Origin: Atopsyche davidsoni
Lineage: Eukaryota > Arthropoda > Insecta > Trichoptera > Hydrobiosidae
NCBI GenBank assembly: GCA_022113835.1
Contig: JAILWY010000012.1
Coordinates: 6,200,001 to 6,264,000, forward strand
Direction of reading: 5' to 3'
Length of the DNA stretch: 64,000 nt
This document shows, one piece after another, positions 11,925 through 24,054 of the stretch. The translations under genes and the position numbers were made by a program. Under the pieces are notes generated by a model. The model was not told where the DNA came from. It saw only the letters and a list, made by a program, of their open reading frames with translations, and ran no database searches. Within the stretch, counting starts at the first letter, position 1. The number at the start of each line of letters is the position of its first letter.

Positions 11925-12614
11925 GTCAGTCTCGGCTCCCTCCCGGACGCCTCCGTAGGCGACTACACCCAAATCAATTATTGCACGAACCTGCGTCCTC
12001 GCTGAGCGTGAATTGCAAGACAGACTTGCATCTGGCACACCTCTAAGTATGATGCAATCTCTCGGAGCAAGAGGACTAGCTTGTCTTTGCTTGACAACAC
12101 CGACTAACAAATGAGACGCAGAATCATCAAATCGTTTGTACCGTGGTCGTACAATATAACTATCTGGGGCTTATTAAACTATCAAGTCTATATCAATCTC
12201 GCGCGAATAAGTCTAGATAATTTGAAAGGTTTTTTTCAGTTCATTTTATTTATTTTGAGGAAGAGTCATGGTGACAATTTTTATTTAATAGTTCGCGCAT
12301 ATAAGTAAAGACTTTTAGCTGTCTGTTTGATAAATTATTTATTAATCGATAATCCATCACTCGGAAGCCACATAGTAATAATGGTCATCTTTGGAACACA
12401 CTAATGCTTTTATGTTTTTCACAACAAAATTTGCAGTGTATAAACTAAACCTGGTAGTATTAGAGTTTGTTATTATATATACTAACGCAATAAATCATTG
12501 TTAAAGATCGAGAGGCATTTATTTTTAAATTGTTTGCGTGTCAACGCTGACATTTTATCAAAATCATTTTTGTCCAAAAGATTTATTTATTTAATTAAAA
12601 CAAGTTACGAATTC

Positions 12615-12965
12615 AAACACTTCGGTGTACGAAGGTCCCTTCCGCCAAGTCATCTGACCGATTCCCAGGACCGCCCCGCCGCCCTCGCTGGTGTCGCGGC
12701 CCATCATGCACGCGTCGCCAGTTTCGCTGGACGTCCCGTGTGACGCGGCTCCTTTGAGCGGCACTTTGACGCCATCGTCCTCCGAGGCGGGCGACCATGT
12801 CTCTGACGTCACGGCTCTGGAGATGGAGCAGCCGGCGGTTTTTTTTTGTTGTTCTCGTGACGATCGAACGCCTATCCTTTGTACCGGCGGTTATATCAGA
12901 ATGATTACTGGAATCAATCACAAGGAAATGATTATAGCGCGTTGTTTTTATACTCATATTTAAAA
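12615..12965. promoter_or_regulatory. GC-rich island with CRE palindrome, close behind the exon
   Basis: Less than 1 kb after the donor lies a CpG-rich block containing TGACGTCA (12804-12811), the full CREB/ATF palindrome. Open frames run on both strands (up to 114 codons on -, 90 on +). They overlap, begin or end in AT-rich sequence and resemble no family, so they are attributed to composition. Confidence 0.35.
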
Positions 12966-13019
12966 GAATATCAATTTAGTTTCAGTTAAAAATGTGGATT
13001 TATTAGATATACAATAATT

Positions 13020-13330
13020 ATCCTTGGAAATACAATATAACCGGGACGCTCACGCTACAGTGTGTGCACAACTGAATATTCAGGGGGCATTGTGTTTGAC
13101 TCCCCTCGGTTAAAATGTATCTTTATCTTGCTGGAATAATGCATGTTTTTATTCATTATCAAATAGCTACAAGCCATGCTAATCCGTTTTATATCATCCC
13201 GCAATTGGGTAGACCAACTTTTGCTCCAGCGGCTCTCAACCCTGGACGAAGCTGCCTCTAATTCCCTAACAAATTTACTGTACCGTTTTTATTTGCATGC
13301 AGATTAATTGTGAACGATGTTATTCATATT
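13020..13330. promoter_or_regulatory. Moderate-GC island, candidate regulatory element
   Basis: Non-repetitive sequence with CCGGGACGCTCACG at 13040-13053 and a GC-richer centre around 13200-13260. No coding frame is seen. Nothing more specific can be said. Confidence 0.2.
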
Positions 13331-13649
13331 GCGTTTTTTTTATAATATAATTGATTTGGGCGCGAGGCGATTTTAATAACAAGTAAAATATAAATCCCTT
13401 AAATTAATTTTGTGTGATGGAAACACGTGTTTTTTTTTTAGACACGTTTTTAAGTTTTAAAATACAATGTTGCCTTTTTTTGGAGATCCTACTTTCGTGT
13501 GCATAAATTTATTTTTATATATAGATATAATAGTATTTGCTGTAATAGATCTCTCTTTGCAATCACACTCGAGTTCGTTTGGCCATGTACAGAGTAAACG
13601 TATGATTATTTTTTGCATAGCAAATGGTAGACTATAAATATTAGTATCA

Positions 13650-13830
13650 TAAAGGAGATGCAGTCCCAGCCCAGAGGTTAGGAGCCCCGCGGCGGGGAGC
13701 CCTCCTGGGCGGGGGCGGGGGCGGGGGCAGATTTACGGCCGGAAGGACTGCAGGGGGCGCTATCGACCGCCCCCGCGCGAGTTATCTTTAATGCCAATGC
13801 GGTTTCACTGTTTACGGCCAAACTAAAACA
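13650..13830. promoter_or_regulatory. GC-rich island with G-run tract
   Basis: This is one of the most GC-rich spots in the window. It includes the palindrome CCCCGCGGCGGGG-like patch near 13685 and four G-runs separated by single Cs (13707-13727). It is followed by GCCAATGCGG and a return to AT-rich DNA. It could be an enhancer, an unannotated promoter or a replication-associated site. Confidence 0.3.
13707..13727 (+). repeat. G-quadruplex-type tract
   Basis: Runs GGG, GGGGG, GGGGG and GGGGG are separated by single C residues, fitting the classical G3+N1-7 pattern on the + strand. Folding in vivo is not shown. Confidence 0.6.
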
Positions 13831-14036
13831 CAAGTCTGGCAACAATTTTACATGAGTATTTTAATTACGACCACGAAATAAATTTTAATTAGGCACATAT
13901 TAGCAATATAATTACAATTTTGAAATTATACAAGTATTATGATACATTTTTAATTGTTTTAATTTGGTATATAATTACTTATATACTTAGTGTTGCATTT
14001 TGGATTTGTTACAAAGTTAATTTAGGAGGAGAATAA

Positions 14037-14066
14037 AAATTCACATAAAATGATTTATGTGAATTT
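14037..14066. repeat. Perfect 13-bp inverted repeat
   Basis: Arms 14037-14049 and 14054-14066 (containing TTCACATAAA and its complement) are separated by 4 nt. A further ATTCACATAAAT-like copy lies about 90 bp downstream near 14143. No TIR or target-site structure of a known element is visible. Confidence 0.7.
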
Positions 14067-14459
14067 ATATGGATATGATTTATATTTCATTTCAACGTTT
14101 TTTCATATACATTTATTCAAATAATAAATCGTAATCTATAAATTCACATAAATTTAATTTTACTCATCTAAATTATCACGTCATAATGTCATCAATTGAA
14201 TTTATTTTATCTTTAACTTGTTTCGGCATGCAATTAATAGGTAAGGGTAATATAACGTGTGTTGTTACACGAACCTCACTATGAACTTAATGCTTCAATG
14301 ATAAAAGTTTAGATGCAAATACATCTGTTTGAACTTACCAAAAAAGTTGTCTACCAGACTCAATAAATATTTTCCCACATCAATTTTATTACCACAAATA
14401 TTTTTAGAAGTTAATACATTCCCATAGCCCAGACCGAAACTGAAAAAAGCGATCGATTC

Positions 14460-14665
14460 GCTGTATATCTGAATCACAAGTGTTTGGTCGGATTGAATGG
14501 GTTAGTAAGGAGCGAGGGAGGGTCGGATTGGAAAGGGTGGCTTTAGGGGTCCCCGGGGGCGCAGGCTGCACTGGCTGGACCTCAGAGTGCGAGTCCCGAC
14601 CCACCCTTAGCGAGGTCGGCCTCCTTTCTGATTTCGTAATGTTCCCATGCGCGTTTAAGTGGTTT
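14460..14665. promoter_or_regulatory. GC-rich island, candidate regulatory element
   Basis: A sharply bounded block with GGGTCCCCGGGGG and a GC-rich core at 14530-14620. Mirror frames of about 65 codons on both strands are treated as chance. Confidence 0.3.
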
Positions 14666-14999
14666 TCCCGATAATAATATTATAGAAAAAAGAAAAATAA
14701 CGACCGTGCTTAGTGGTTTAATTTTATTCTAGTTATAAATCATTCCAATACGCTTCTTACGCTCAAATCTCAACGAATTTTTTTCGTGCTATCTGGATAT
14801 CAGTTTTTGTATGTTGAATGAAAACAATTTATACATTGAAACAAATGATTTCATAAAAATATTGCAAATATACTTGACAAATACACGGCGAACATAAAAA
14901 AAAAATACTTCAATCAATTATGCAATTGGTATGAGCACCTGAAAAATTAAATTTTATTATAAAAGCTCCAAGTAAAAATATATATATATTTATGCTAGA

Positions 15000-15270
15000 A
15001 ATGTGCAGAATTCAGCTGGAGAGCCGTGGTCGATGCAAATGCGAACCGCGCTCCGCAGAGTACGGAGGCTTTTTTCTGATTTAGAAAGTCTCCAACTCCT
15101 CGGCACTCCTCGTCTCGCCTCCACATGACCTCTGGAGAAATTATGGCCACATTATGCTAACAGGCTTTCTTCATTAAGGCCGATGTTTTATGAGAACGCG
15201 GCGCCGATCAGAGATATCAGTGAGGCCTTATACTACCCCGATAACACACCTCTAGAGGAGTGTAGACTAC
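15000..15270. promoter_or_regulatory. Island with POU octamer and ATTATGGCC-type motifs
   Basis: ATGCAAAT, the POU octamer, lies at 15033-15040 in a CpG-containing context. It is followed by AAATTATGGCCACATTATG and CATTAAGGCCG, combinations of homeodomain and GCCAT-like cores. No coding frame is seen. It looks like one of the better enhancer candidates. Confidence 0.35.
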
Positions 15271-15351
15271 CTGTATTGTTACGAATAATAAACCAATACT
15301 ATAATCTGTTGACTCTGTCTAAATAATGTGAATTAATGCATTTTTATCAAT

Positions 15352-15393
15352 AAAAATGTTAATTGATTATAAAAAAAAATGTTAATTGATTAT
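15352..15393. repeat. 19-bp tandem direct repeat
   Basis: The 19-mer AAAAATGTTAATTGATTAT occurs at 15352-15370 and again at 15375-15393 with a 4-nt A spacer. It is a local duplication in AT-rich DNA. Confidence 0.75.
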
Positions 15394-16109
15394 CAAAAGC
15401 CATTATTTTGTTTTGCTTTGTTTTATTTAAATTCACAAACCAGCAAAAAAAGCTATTAAATATGCTCTTGACTTGAAATGATATAAAGTACGTAGTACTA
15501 AATGTACCTAACAAGGCAGGTTTTACTGAAATTCACGGCCAAAAGTAGAATTTTTATGTATAAAAAATATTTAAAGCAATAAAGAAATGTTACTTGCTCT
15601 AGTAGCTTAGATTGTTATGTCAAAATTAGATTGAATTTTGTCAATGGTGCAATTAAATAAAAAGTTACTTTATGCGATTCTAAATATGACTTCACCATAA
15701 TAATTTGAACTATTATATCTTTACATTGGATTGCTTAAATGTAACATTCATTTTTATATGTAACACCATTATGATGTAAAATAATAAAAATAGTAACACG
15801 GTAAGTTTTATTACCTTTAAAGTCATTGATAAAGATTTACATTTTTTTTTGTTCTTATCAGAATAATAATTGAAATATCATTTTTAAATGATAATATTAA
15901 GTACTGTAATTAAAGAAAATACGATAACCTTATAGTTTTAATCCAACGCCAGCTACTAATAATATCAATAAAATGATAAGAATTTTAACTTGATTTAATT
16001 ATCTTGTAGTTCTATGTTTCATATTATATGATATCATCAAGATTAAATAATTTGGTGTATTTCTACCCATTTTGTAACACAGTTCAACTAAAAATGACAA
16101 AAATGGTAC

Positions 16110-16290
16110 ATGAAAAGAGTAGTTAATAAGGGTTAGGTTTGAGATGACTATGCTCTCAGCTTGTTATAATTGGTCCTACCCCCTCTCCCCTTTCCAACGC
16201 CGATAAATATAACAACCCCTGCATCTCCTACCCTTCTCATTGTAAGGGATGTAGGAAACACGCATATCCATAGACTAGGGATTGGTATTA
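16110..16290. promoter_or_regulatory. Moderate-GC stretch, possible regulatory element
   Basis: A pyrimidine-rich patch (16168-16195) and an imperfect inverted repeat CTACCCTT...AAGGGATGTAG (about 16229-16255) stand out from AT-rich flanks. Nothing more is recognised. Confidence 0.2.
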
Positions 16291-16599
16291 TTTTTAATAT
16301 TTATTTTTGAATGTAAACTTGTTTATATTTTATTATTTTGATTTATTTATGGATTCGGTGTTGCAACAACCATTTCATACAATTTACTTTATATTATTTT
16401 TTTAAATATTCCGATAGCAAATAATACTTTTTGGAAGCAGAGATGAGGTGATTTATTTGAAAATTTAATTTTAGTTACAACATTTGAGACAACACTTTGC
16501 GATTTAGTTATATAACCGATTTCTGATTTAGATATTTATGTAGCATCATTAATTATTTCGTTGGTTTTAATTATTATATTGAGTTGAAAATATTACGTT

Positions 16600-16785
16600 G
16601 TAATACGAGGGAATTCTTGTGCTTTTGCGTCACCATTTAAACCCACATATATCACTTATAAATGTCTCAGTAAACCACGTGCATCTTATTACCGAGTTGG
16701 CAGGGGCAGCTCCGTACACGTGGGGGACTGCGATTGAGCCGTACTCATTCAGACGATGACAACGCGGACTCATTTACTTTACATT
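16600..16785. promoter_or_regulatory. Moderate-GC stretch with CACGTG-type E-boxes
   Basis: CACGTG occurs twice (near 16677 and 16718), within non-repetitive sequence flanked by AT-rich DNA. Palindromic E-boxes of this type bind bHLH factors. Function is inference. Confidence 0.25.
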
Positions 16786-17119
16786 TAAATCATGCATAAA
16801 ATACACAGTAGAAAAAAAAAGTGTAAACTTTAATAAATTTGATAATTTTATTTTTGATACTTACAGTTTTTATACGATGAACTTTTTGTTGTGTAAAGAA
16901 GGAAAATTATATAAATGTTGATTAAATATTATTTCAGCCAAAAACTACTTGCTCTTCTACCTAAAATTTCATTTTACCGGTATCAATAAGTGCATTATAA
17001 GTGCATTAGTATTTTTTAAATTTTTTATTAATACTTGAGAAATGATTCACACAACCAAATATTAAAGGTTCATAATATGTATGTATTATATCTTCGTATA
17101 TACTATGATATCAGACAGA

Positions 17120-17780
17120 CTCTAAAATAATGTTCAACTTCCACTCAAAGAGAACTCATGTTGTCCCTGAAGCCACTGCAGGTGCTGAAATATTAAGTTT
17201 TTTTGGTGTTCGACGTTTTGCATTTGTCCCAGCACGGGGATCGAACGTCGGTGGTATGAAAACTTCAAGCAGCTCAACACCCACGAAAACGAATCATCTT
17301 GCAACAACGGCTACCAAAACCTACGAACACACGTATAATCGTTTGTCACACGCTTATCCAAAAAAAAAATACAAAGGTACAATTTTTATTACAGCATTCA
17401 TATTGTCCGATCATAATCTGGTTAATCAGACAAGAATAATTGCATCGTTAAAGGTCGAGCCAGCGGCTGGGGAATCACGACTCGGCTCCACAGCATCGTC
17501 ATTATGAATAACGATGTGTCATCGAGAAATGTGCTCGATAACCCAGGTGCGCCGGGCGGCCATTCTGCGACGCGATTGTGAACTCTGGCCGTGAATCTAA
17601 CTTAATATTCGACGGGTTATTCAATAACCGCAAGACGACAGTCACTTTGTCCGGGCTTGTAGCTTTGACCGTACGGTTTTGTATAACGATCAACATCATA
17701 TTTTGATGAAACGAATTCGAATTACCCGAACTTATAGCCTTTGACCGGTTTCCTTGTTGGCCGTATTTAGTTTTCATATG
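17120..17780. promoter_or_regulatory. Long GC-richer stretch; open frame not recognised
   Basis: A 125-codon + frame at 17130-17507 is Thr/Ser-rich in its middle. It has no family resemblance, no splice context and no domain, so I do not call it a gene. The second half (17450-17760) is CpG-containing and non-repetitive, with a 91-codon frame on the opposite strand. It may be a regulatory block or an old unrecognised repeat. Confidence 0.25.
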
Positions 17781-18309
17781 ACGTGCACCATCATATAATA
17801 ATGAAACGAATTTGAATTCTTGTAAAAAATGTACATGTTGTATTTATTCGTGTATGTATTTCTTATAAATTTGATAAGATAGTGCACTTACGTAATTAAA
17901 AAAATAGATAGAAATTATGGAGATAGCATGTTTAGTATAAACCACTTCAATATACCGATATTTTTTTTACAATATTAACTTCATTTTTAGGCCCTTTACA
18001 GTTAAACTTTGTTCATACAATAGGGGTGATTCTGTGAATGGGGTAGTTCGTGACGACCACCGGTCTACCATGCGCCACACAGCTGTGCCAGAATAGAACC
18101 CGGAAAAAAATCTTTGCCTGCTCACATCCCATACAGATGCACCATGCTCGTGCATTGCAGGCGCATTGTGTCTCAACGCATGTGTACAACAAATGTGGGA
18201 TAATGAGCAAATTGAACAAAGGACTACCCAGGGTCTCTTTACCTGGAAACCCTGGGCTTACTGAAAATGATTTTATTTTTACTGTATTTACAATTTTAGC
18301 CTAATAGTT

Positions 18310-18520
18310 ATATTAAATCTTTGCGCATAATAGAACAGGCTGCTTGACTATTCCCACATGTTTTGCGCGTCCGATTTTTGTAGGCTCGACCGACAAACGA
18401 TCGTTCGTTACCTTGTATACAAACACATATGGTGCATTCAAGGTCGGCTAAAAACGTCCGTCAGTCGTAACCCGTCTTTTTTATAAAGTTCGACGGTAAA
18501 GTTAACAAATCACACTGATT
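18310..18520. promoter_or_regulatory. CpG-containing stretch with short palindrome
   Basis: AACGATCGTT (18396-18405) is a perfect 10-bp palindrome inside a stretch with many CG dinucleotides (GTCCG, CGACCG, CGTCCG). No gene or repeat family is recognised. Confidence 0.2.
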
Positions 18521-18699
18521 TCTATGCCGTAAATATTATCTTAATAATTGAATACAGTTGAATATATTTTTATCCGTCGGTGTAGGAAAATATGCGAAGT
18601 ATTGTGAATGTGTATTTCGGCCTAGAAAAAGTATATCTTGCACCTCAAATGAACGGTAGGAGAAATTCAAAAAGGAAAAAAATCAAAACGCTTCAAATT

Positions 18700-18860
18700 C
18701 AAGTGTTCTCAGGGCCGGGCCGAGGCGGGCGCGTCCAATCAGCCCCCGGCGCAATAAGCCCCGCGCCCCGCCAAATCAGCGGCCCCCATCCGGCCCGCGC
18801 CTCTCCGCCGGAGCGTCCCAGCCCCGCTCTGGGACGCCGGCGGACTCCAATTTAGGCATT
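18700..18860. promoter_or_regulatory. Very GC-rich island with CCAAT-like boxes and hairpin
   Basis: Three CAAT-like sites (CCAATCAG, CAATAAG, AAATCAG) are spaced through an almost purely G/C background. A hairpin and then CCAATTTAGGCATTTAATT follow. The layout echoes the island at 8310-8540, where a hairpin with the same core precedes an AATTAGGC motif. Confidence 0.35.
18805..18843. repeat. GC-rich hairpin, 15 bp with 2-nt bulge
   Basis: GCGTCCCAG (18813-18821) pairs with CTGGGACGC (18829-18837), and CCGCCG (18805-18810) pairs with CGGCGG (18838-18843) across a 2-nt bulge; the loop is 7 nt. The GCGTCCC/GGGACGC core is shared with the 21-bp hairpin at 8332-8394. Confidence 0.7.
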
Positions 18861-19080
18861 TAATTTTTAAAAATATTATACTGTCCTTAAGCTGGTTTTA
18901 CGTGGATTACTATAAAATCAAAAAAAAAAAAAAAAACTTTTGTAATACACACTACTCGTCTTGCTCGCTCGATTACTTGCAAAAAGTTCAAACAACGATA
19001 GTGGCATGGTCAACACAAAAAGCCAATAAGCTTGTAACAATGTTGTATCTAATAAATTATGAATTGGTTGTATCTGAAAG

Positions 19081-21639
19081 TTTTTCTTAAATTTTATTTT
19101 TGCTCGTAATATTTTAAAGCAAATATTTTAATTTATAAAATAACTTTAAAAAATGTAATTCAACAGATTTAAGCTTTGAATCATTTACTAAATAAATGTT
19201 CTAACTGAATCTGAATTTTATAAACTAATAAATACATATGAAGGAATCGGCACATAAAATACAAATATGATTCTAGGAAAAGTGTCTAAAATAAAATTAT
19301 TTATTTTGAATATAACGTACAATTAATGTATTTTAGATGCAATGGTTTCCCGTGTACACGTCAATAAAAAAACAAAATTTGACTTTATAAAAAAATTATA
19401 CCCAAGTAGGCAATTAATAATTTTACAGTATACTGTGAATTGTTTATAATTTGAAGATTTTAGTATTTTTTTTCTTTCCTAAAACCGGCATTCGAACATC
19501 CAAAATGTGACGTCACAAACTATGCCCTAACAAAGTCTAGTCGGCATTTCTGTTTTGAGATGCATGTACGTATAGACGTGTAGACGTATAGAGTGTGTAC
19601 CCGCTTATATACATGTTTCTTGATTTACTGGGGTTTTCGGGTTAGGCTGATCTACAGGCAAATGTAAAATAGGCCCTGCTGCTCCGCCCCTCCGCGTATT
19701 TGTACTCGCAACTAGTCGCTTTCTTGTCTAAAAATTCAGAGCAAATTGCAATAAATACGATTTAAATTAATTTTATAATTGCTTTCGACCTCTTCATGCC
19801 GACTACTAATAGGAAAGAAAACATGACTTTGCAACTCACAAAGTACAATTACTTATTATACAAATCTGCAACTTATCTGATAAAGGTGACCAGGTGCACA
19901 AGCGATGTGTCTTCTATTTTTTATGTTATTTTATATTATAGCTTTTTGCCTAAAACCTGTAAAACAATTACACTTAAAGCGAGTTCTAACAAAATGAAAC
20001 AATATATAAAAAACTCTGAATAATTAAGTAAGTGTTTGCTTATTAAATGTTTGGGCTACTTTTAATCTCGTTAGTAGTTAATTTTCCGTGTGTTAATTTA
20101 CAATAAACAAGTATGTGAAAAGCTTCATTACTTGTAGTTTTATTAACTATGAAAAGTAGTTAACTTAATCTAAGACAGTGAACATAATACAAGTTAATAT
20201 GTTTTAGCACCTCAAGAAATAATGTAATAAAAAAAACACATCATTAACCTCTACGCTCCAGGATACATTTAATAAAAAAGTAGGTCGTTAAAAATTTCAT
20301 TACAATTAAATTTTTGATATTAATTTGAATATAATTATTATTGCTCAGATACATGCAACTGTTCAATCAGTTAATGGCAGTTATATTTTAACCTGGTATT
20401 TTAATATAATTTAATTTATATTGTGTTGTTGATCAAATGTATACAACTTTATACCGTTATGAATTTGATATTATACACAGAAAAAAATGCAGACCAAATA
20501 ACTGCACGTCCTATTTTATTCTAAAAAAATATTGTTAAAATTGTTATAGCCATAATAAATAAAGTCATATTTAAGATGTTATTGCTTAAGTTTATAGGGT
20601 GTTTTAAAAAACTAATGTATTTAGTTTATTAAAAATTATTTAATTCATAAATTAATTAAAATAACTCTTAAATCCTTTGTGTAAAATAAGCAAAGAATAA
20701 ACTCTTTATCCCATTTTTATTATTAATATTTAACACACTCAATAGATGTTGAAAAAAAAATTATATTGCAAGATAAGTGATTATTTCAAAATTAGTTTGG
20801 TATTAAAAAGTTGCATGGATACGATAAAATCTCTAAAAACAGGTGTAGTTTACATGATGCAATAATTTTTTGATATTGCGCATCAAATATACTTGCACGT
20901 CCTTCTAGTCTAACGTGCCTAGAATAGTCACAATCAATAGTATGCAGCCACGGATAATGTTCATGCAGTCTTATACGATCATTCAAAACTCACGGCTAAA
21001 AAAATAACAACGATTGTAATCTAAGTCTGAATTTTGTCATTTAAAGATCTGATCTATTTAAAAGAAAAAAAGGTTTTTTTTAAATTTAATTGGGCCCAAT
21101 AATGATAATTTATTTCTATAAAAGAAAAACTTGGGAAAAACAAAAATTATAACTGATCAATATAAAACATTGTACTTTTTCAGATTGATAATAAACTACC
21201 GGTGGTGTTATTTTTCTCATAGATGAATCACAGTGGATTTTTTATATTCTCTCCAGTATCAGAGAGCAATCAATTTTGTTTCTGTATTAACGATCCATCA
21301 TTAAACCTCGCTGGTATCGTTATAGTAAAACTCTATGTTTAAACATGGGATTTTATTATAAATTTAATTTATTGTATAAATGAAAACATTCATCATTGTA
21401 TGCAGTCATTTACTAAATAACTTAAACATAAATCTGGTTTACGTACACTTGTAACGATCTCGCCATTTCTCCACATTTTTTAAAAATCTTTAAATGTTAT
21501 AGCGTATAAGTTGCATCAGTTAATATGGCGTCATTAAATTGTGGGTAACGTTGATGTTTTGTAATGTAAAGAAAAAACTATAAATATCTACATTACAAAT
21601 AAAAACCTGTTTGATTCTCGAAATACAATATATACGTCA
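19081..21639. other. AT-rich stretch, little recognisable
   Basis: Mostly A/T runs and homopolymers with no gene, RNA or mobile element recognised. The exceptions are a short GC-richer patch at 19480-19740, which carries a TGACGTCA palindrome at 19508-19515, and a patch at 20880-20960 with no identifiable content. Confidence 0.5.
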
Positions 21640-22060
21640 CTTCTTTATTCTGCAGCCGTTTCCATACATCGTTGGTTGTGTTGTTTTTACTAGCAATGAA
21701 TGAACCGCCTTAAATTTGGTAGATTTCTGTTTCGGTTAAGGGGAGGGTGCACAAATTCTTGAACAATTGTTTCAAGGGCGGATCCAAATTAGGCGCAGGT
21801 CCCGCAGCGTCTCCAGTTTAGGCTGCCGCCGTATGGGCCGCAAACAACAACAGTAACAAGCCGCCCATACGTGATCCGCCCTGATTGCGAGGGCGGGAAG
21901 CGCCGCCCTAGCCGTGGTTTATGTATCCCCGACAAGTCAAGGTAATCATTGTTTCGCTCTTGTATCATGCAAAAACTGTTGATTTTAATTGAACGAAGGG
22001 TTAATAAAACACACCTCTTTGTGAGAGTAGGACATTGCAAGCAATACAGTCTATAAAAAA
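21640..22060. promoter_or_regulatory. GC-rich island with Sox-type palindrome
   Basis: AACAATTGTT (21762-21771) is a perfect palindrome made of two facing Sox-type AACAAT cores. AATTAGGC follows at 21787-21794, then CpG-rich sequence containing GCCGCC. The 83-codon minus frame is not recognisable. Confidence 0.35.
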
Positions 22061-22129
22061 CTTTGTAGTCTATTAGGTTGCTGCTAACTTTTATATAGTA
22101 GAATCAAAGTATAACTTGTGCGCCTGCAC

Positions 22130-22480
22130 AATTCAAAGCACTGAGATGCGAGTCTGCTTTTAATGTTCGTTTCTCACTATTAATGTTGCGATCTCCCGCT
22201 CGCTGTTCTATTTCCATCGGATGATGAAGTTAGCGGTGGTGTAGCGCAAATCGTTCTGACCAATAATCGGAGGCCGCCCGCTCCCGCCCGCGGAGACATC
22301 AGCCGCATTAGCGAACGTCAAACCGCCCTGGCATAATCTAATCACCCTGTTTGCTGTCAAATTACTTCCCAGAAGAGACGTGCAGCCGCGAATATGAAAG
22401 AATACGAAAGGCGGCCGCACGGTGGGCGGGGGCGGCGTGAGATGCGGTGACACGCCGGGGCCAGGACTGGGGATATGCTT
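22130..22480. promoter_or_regulatory. GC-rich island, candidate regulatory element
   Basis: Alternating homeodomain-type AATAATCGG, AATCTAATCACC and CAAATTAC sites and G/C patches (22265-22290, 22405-22460). An 81-codon minus frame is treated as chance. Confidence 0.3.
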
Positions 22481-22919
22481 ATTAGTAGCTCAATACATTT
22501 ATTATATTAGATGAGCATAATTATCATAAAAACTAGATGTACCGTTAACAAATGCAGATTATGCAATTATTAACGGTGATATTCATGTCTTGGTAAAAAA
22601 ATAAATTGCATTCGTTATATGTGATCATCCGTTACAAATTAATTTTTATTTAAATTAAAAATAATTATTTAAATTTTTATATATTTGTATCTATGTTTTA
22701 TTTGGGCATGTAACTATATAAATACTTCTTATCAATACCCACTTTTTTTATTGTTCTTTTTTAAAAGTACATAAATTTATCTATGATACCCTGGTTTCAT
22801 TTGTAATACTGTATATTTATAATAAATGAACTAGTAGATGACTAAATATATTTTTTTAAATATGCGCATTAAAATGTCAAAAGTGCTGAATTATAATAAT
22901 AGTGATTTTCTAGTCATTC

Positions 22920-23260
22920 GGTTAGTGTATGTGTTGTGAATAACTCTCAGTGCACAGACTAATTCGCCCCTGGGCGGCGGGGCAGCTGCGCGGCCTACCT
23001 GTCTGAAGCGGCTTCGTTACCGCGCCTAGGTTTAACTTTATCAATCGGGCCAATTGAAGCGGTGAATCGGCAATCAGGCGACGTTATTCGGTCATCCCCG
23101 CCCCCGCCCCGCCCTGATGTTATTACCCCGCCGGACTCACCCCGGACTGAATGGCCCCTAGTTACCCCGGCCCTGCCGAGGGTAATCTCGTTTTACTGAC
23201 ATTCACACGACACGTCAGATGTGGTGGAAATGATGCTGTCAAAAGACTCTGCGTGATTGT
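22920..23260. promoter_or_regulatory. GC-rich island with CCCCG-type runs
   Basis: CpG-rich sequence with CAATCGGGCCAATTGAAGCGG and a C-run tract near 23096-23113. Non-repetitive and non-coding by inspection. It is contiguous with the next block. Confidence 0.3.
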
Positions 23261-23264
23261 ACGA

Positions 23265-24050
23265 AATTAATGTTATGGCCCGTATTTTATATAACACGGG
23301 TCTGGAACACAGCCAGGCCTCATTGCTTAATGAAAGCTTTAGTGTGTACCTTTATTATTCATATAGCGCTCACGTGATTAAATGTTTTGATGATTTTCTC
23401 AAAATAATCTTTAAACTCAGCAGAAGGCCGCGGAACTGTAGATTTTGCGTGTATCTAGGAACAAACCAAACAGATATGTTAAGCACACATGACGGACTAA
23501 TGCTGAGTGTGACCGAGTGGCGATCCGAGTGGGCCGGTCACGAGGAGAGAGACCATTCGGAAGTCCACGAAGATGCCGATCCTAGACTAGTTTGAATATA
23601 CTATCAAGGCTGTACCCAGAATAAAAACGGACTGAGAATATCGCGTAAATTGTTTATTTTATATCACAGGTGCGAAGACATATTTCCCCGGTGTAAAGTC
23701 ACCGGATTAATATTCTCACACTAATATATTCCCGGCGTGATTGACGATTTATCGACATAAAAAATTTGGAAATGCATTAAGAATAAATATGCGTCCATTA
23801 AGATAAGATATCGTCACCGTTATTTACAGATTTCTCTCCGTTTTTGTCACCTGAATAGTTAATAAAGTTCAACAGAAGTATATAAGTTATTCCGACACGA
23901 TTTGAATAATGTTATCGTGATTGTATTCTTTTGAGGAAATTCCGCCCGTCGGCGTCGATCTACCGTAAACAAGAAACGACAGGACGCGAAAGCTTTTTGT
24001 AAATATCAATTTGCCGCGAATAAATTCTACGCTAATGATTTAATGAATGA
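23265..24050. promoter_or_regulatory. Moderate-GC block, non-coding
   Basis: A 112-codon + frame (23257-23595) ends in an acidic, His/Glu-rich stretch but matches nothing recognised. The block has scattered CG dinucleotides and no homopolymers until it meets the island at 24055. It is probably part of one extended regulatory region. Confidence 0.25.
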
Positions 24051-24054
24051 TGAT

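Noticed and set aside
17130..17507. 125-codon + frame as a gene
   Set aside because: No recognisable domain, no splice sites or conserved context; Thr/Ser-rich low complexity.
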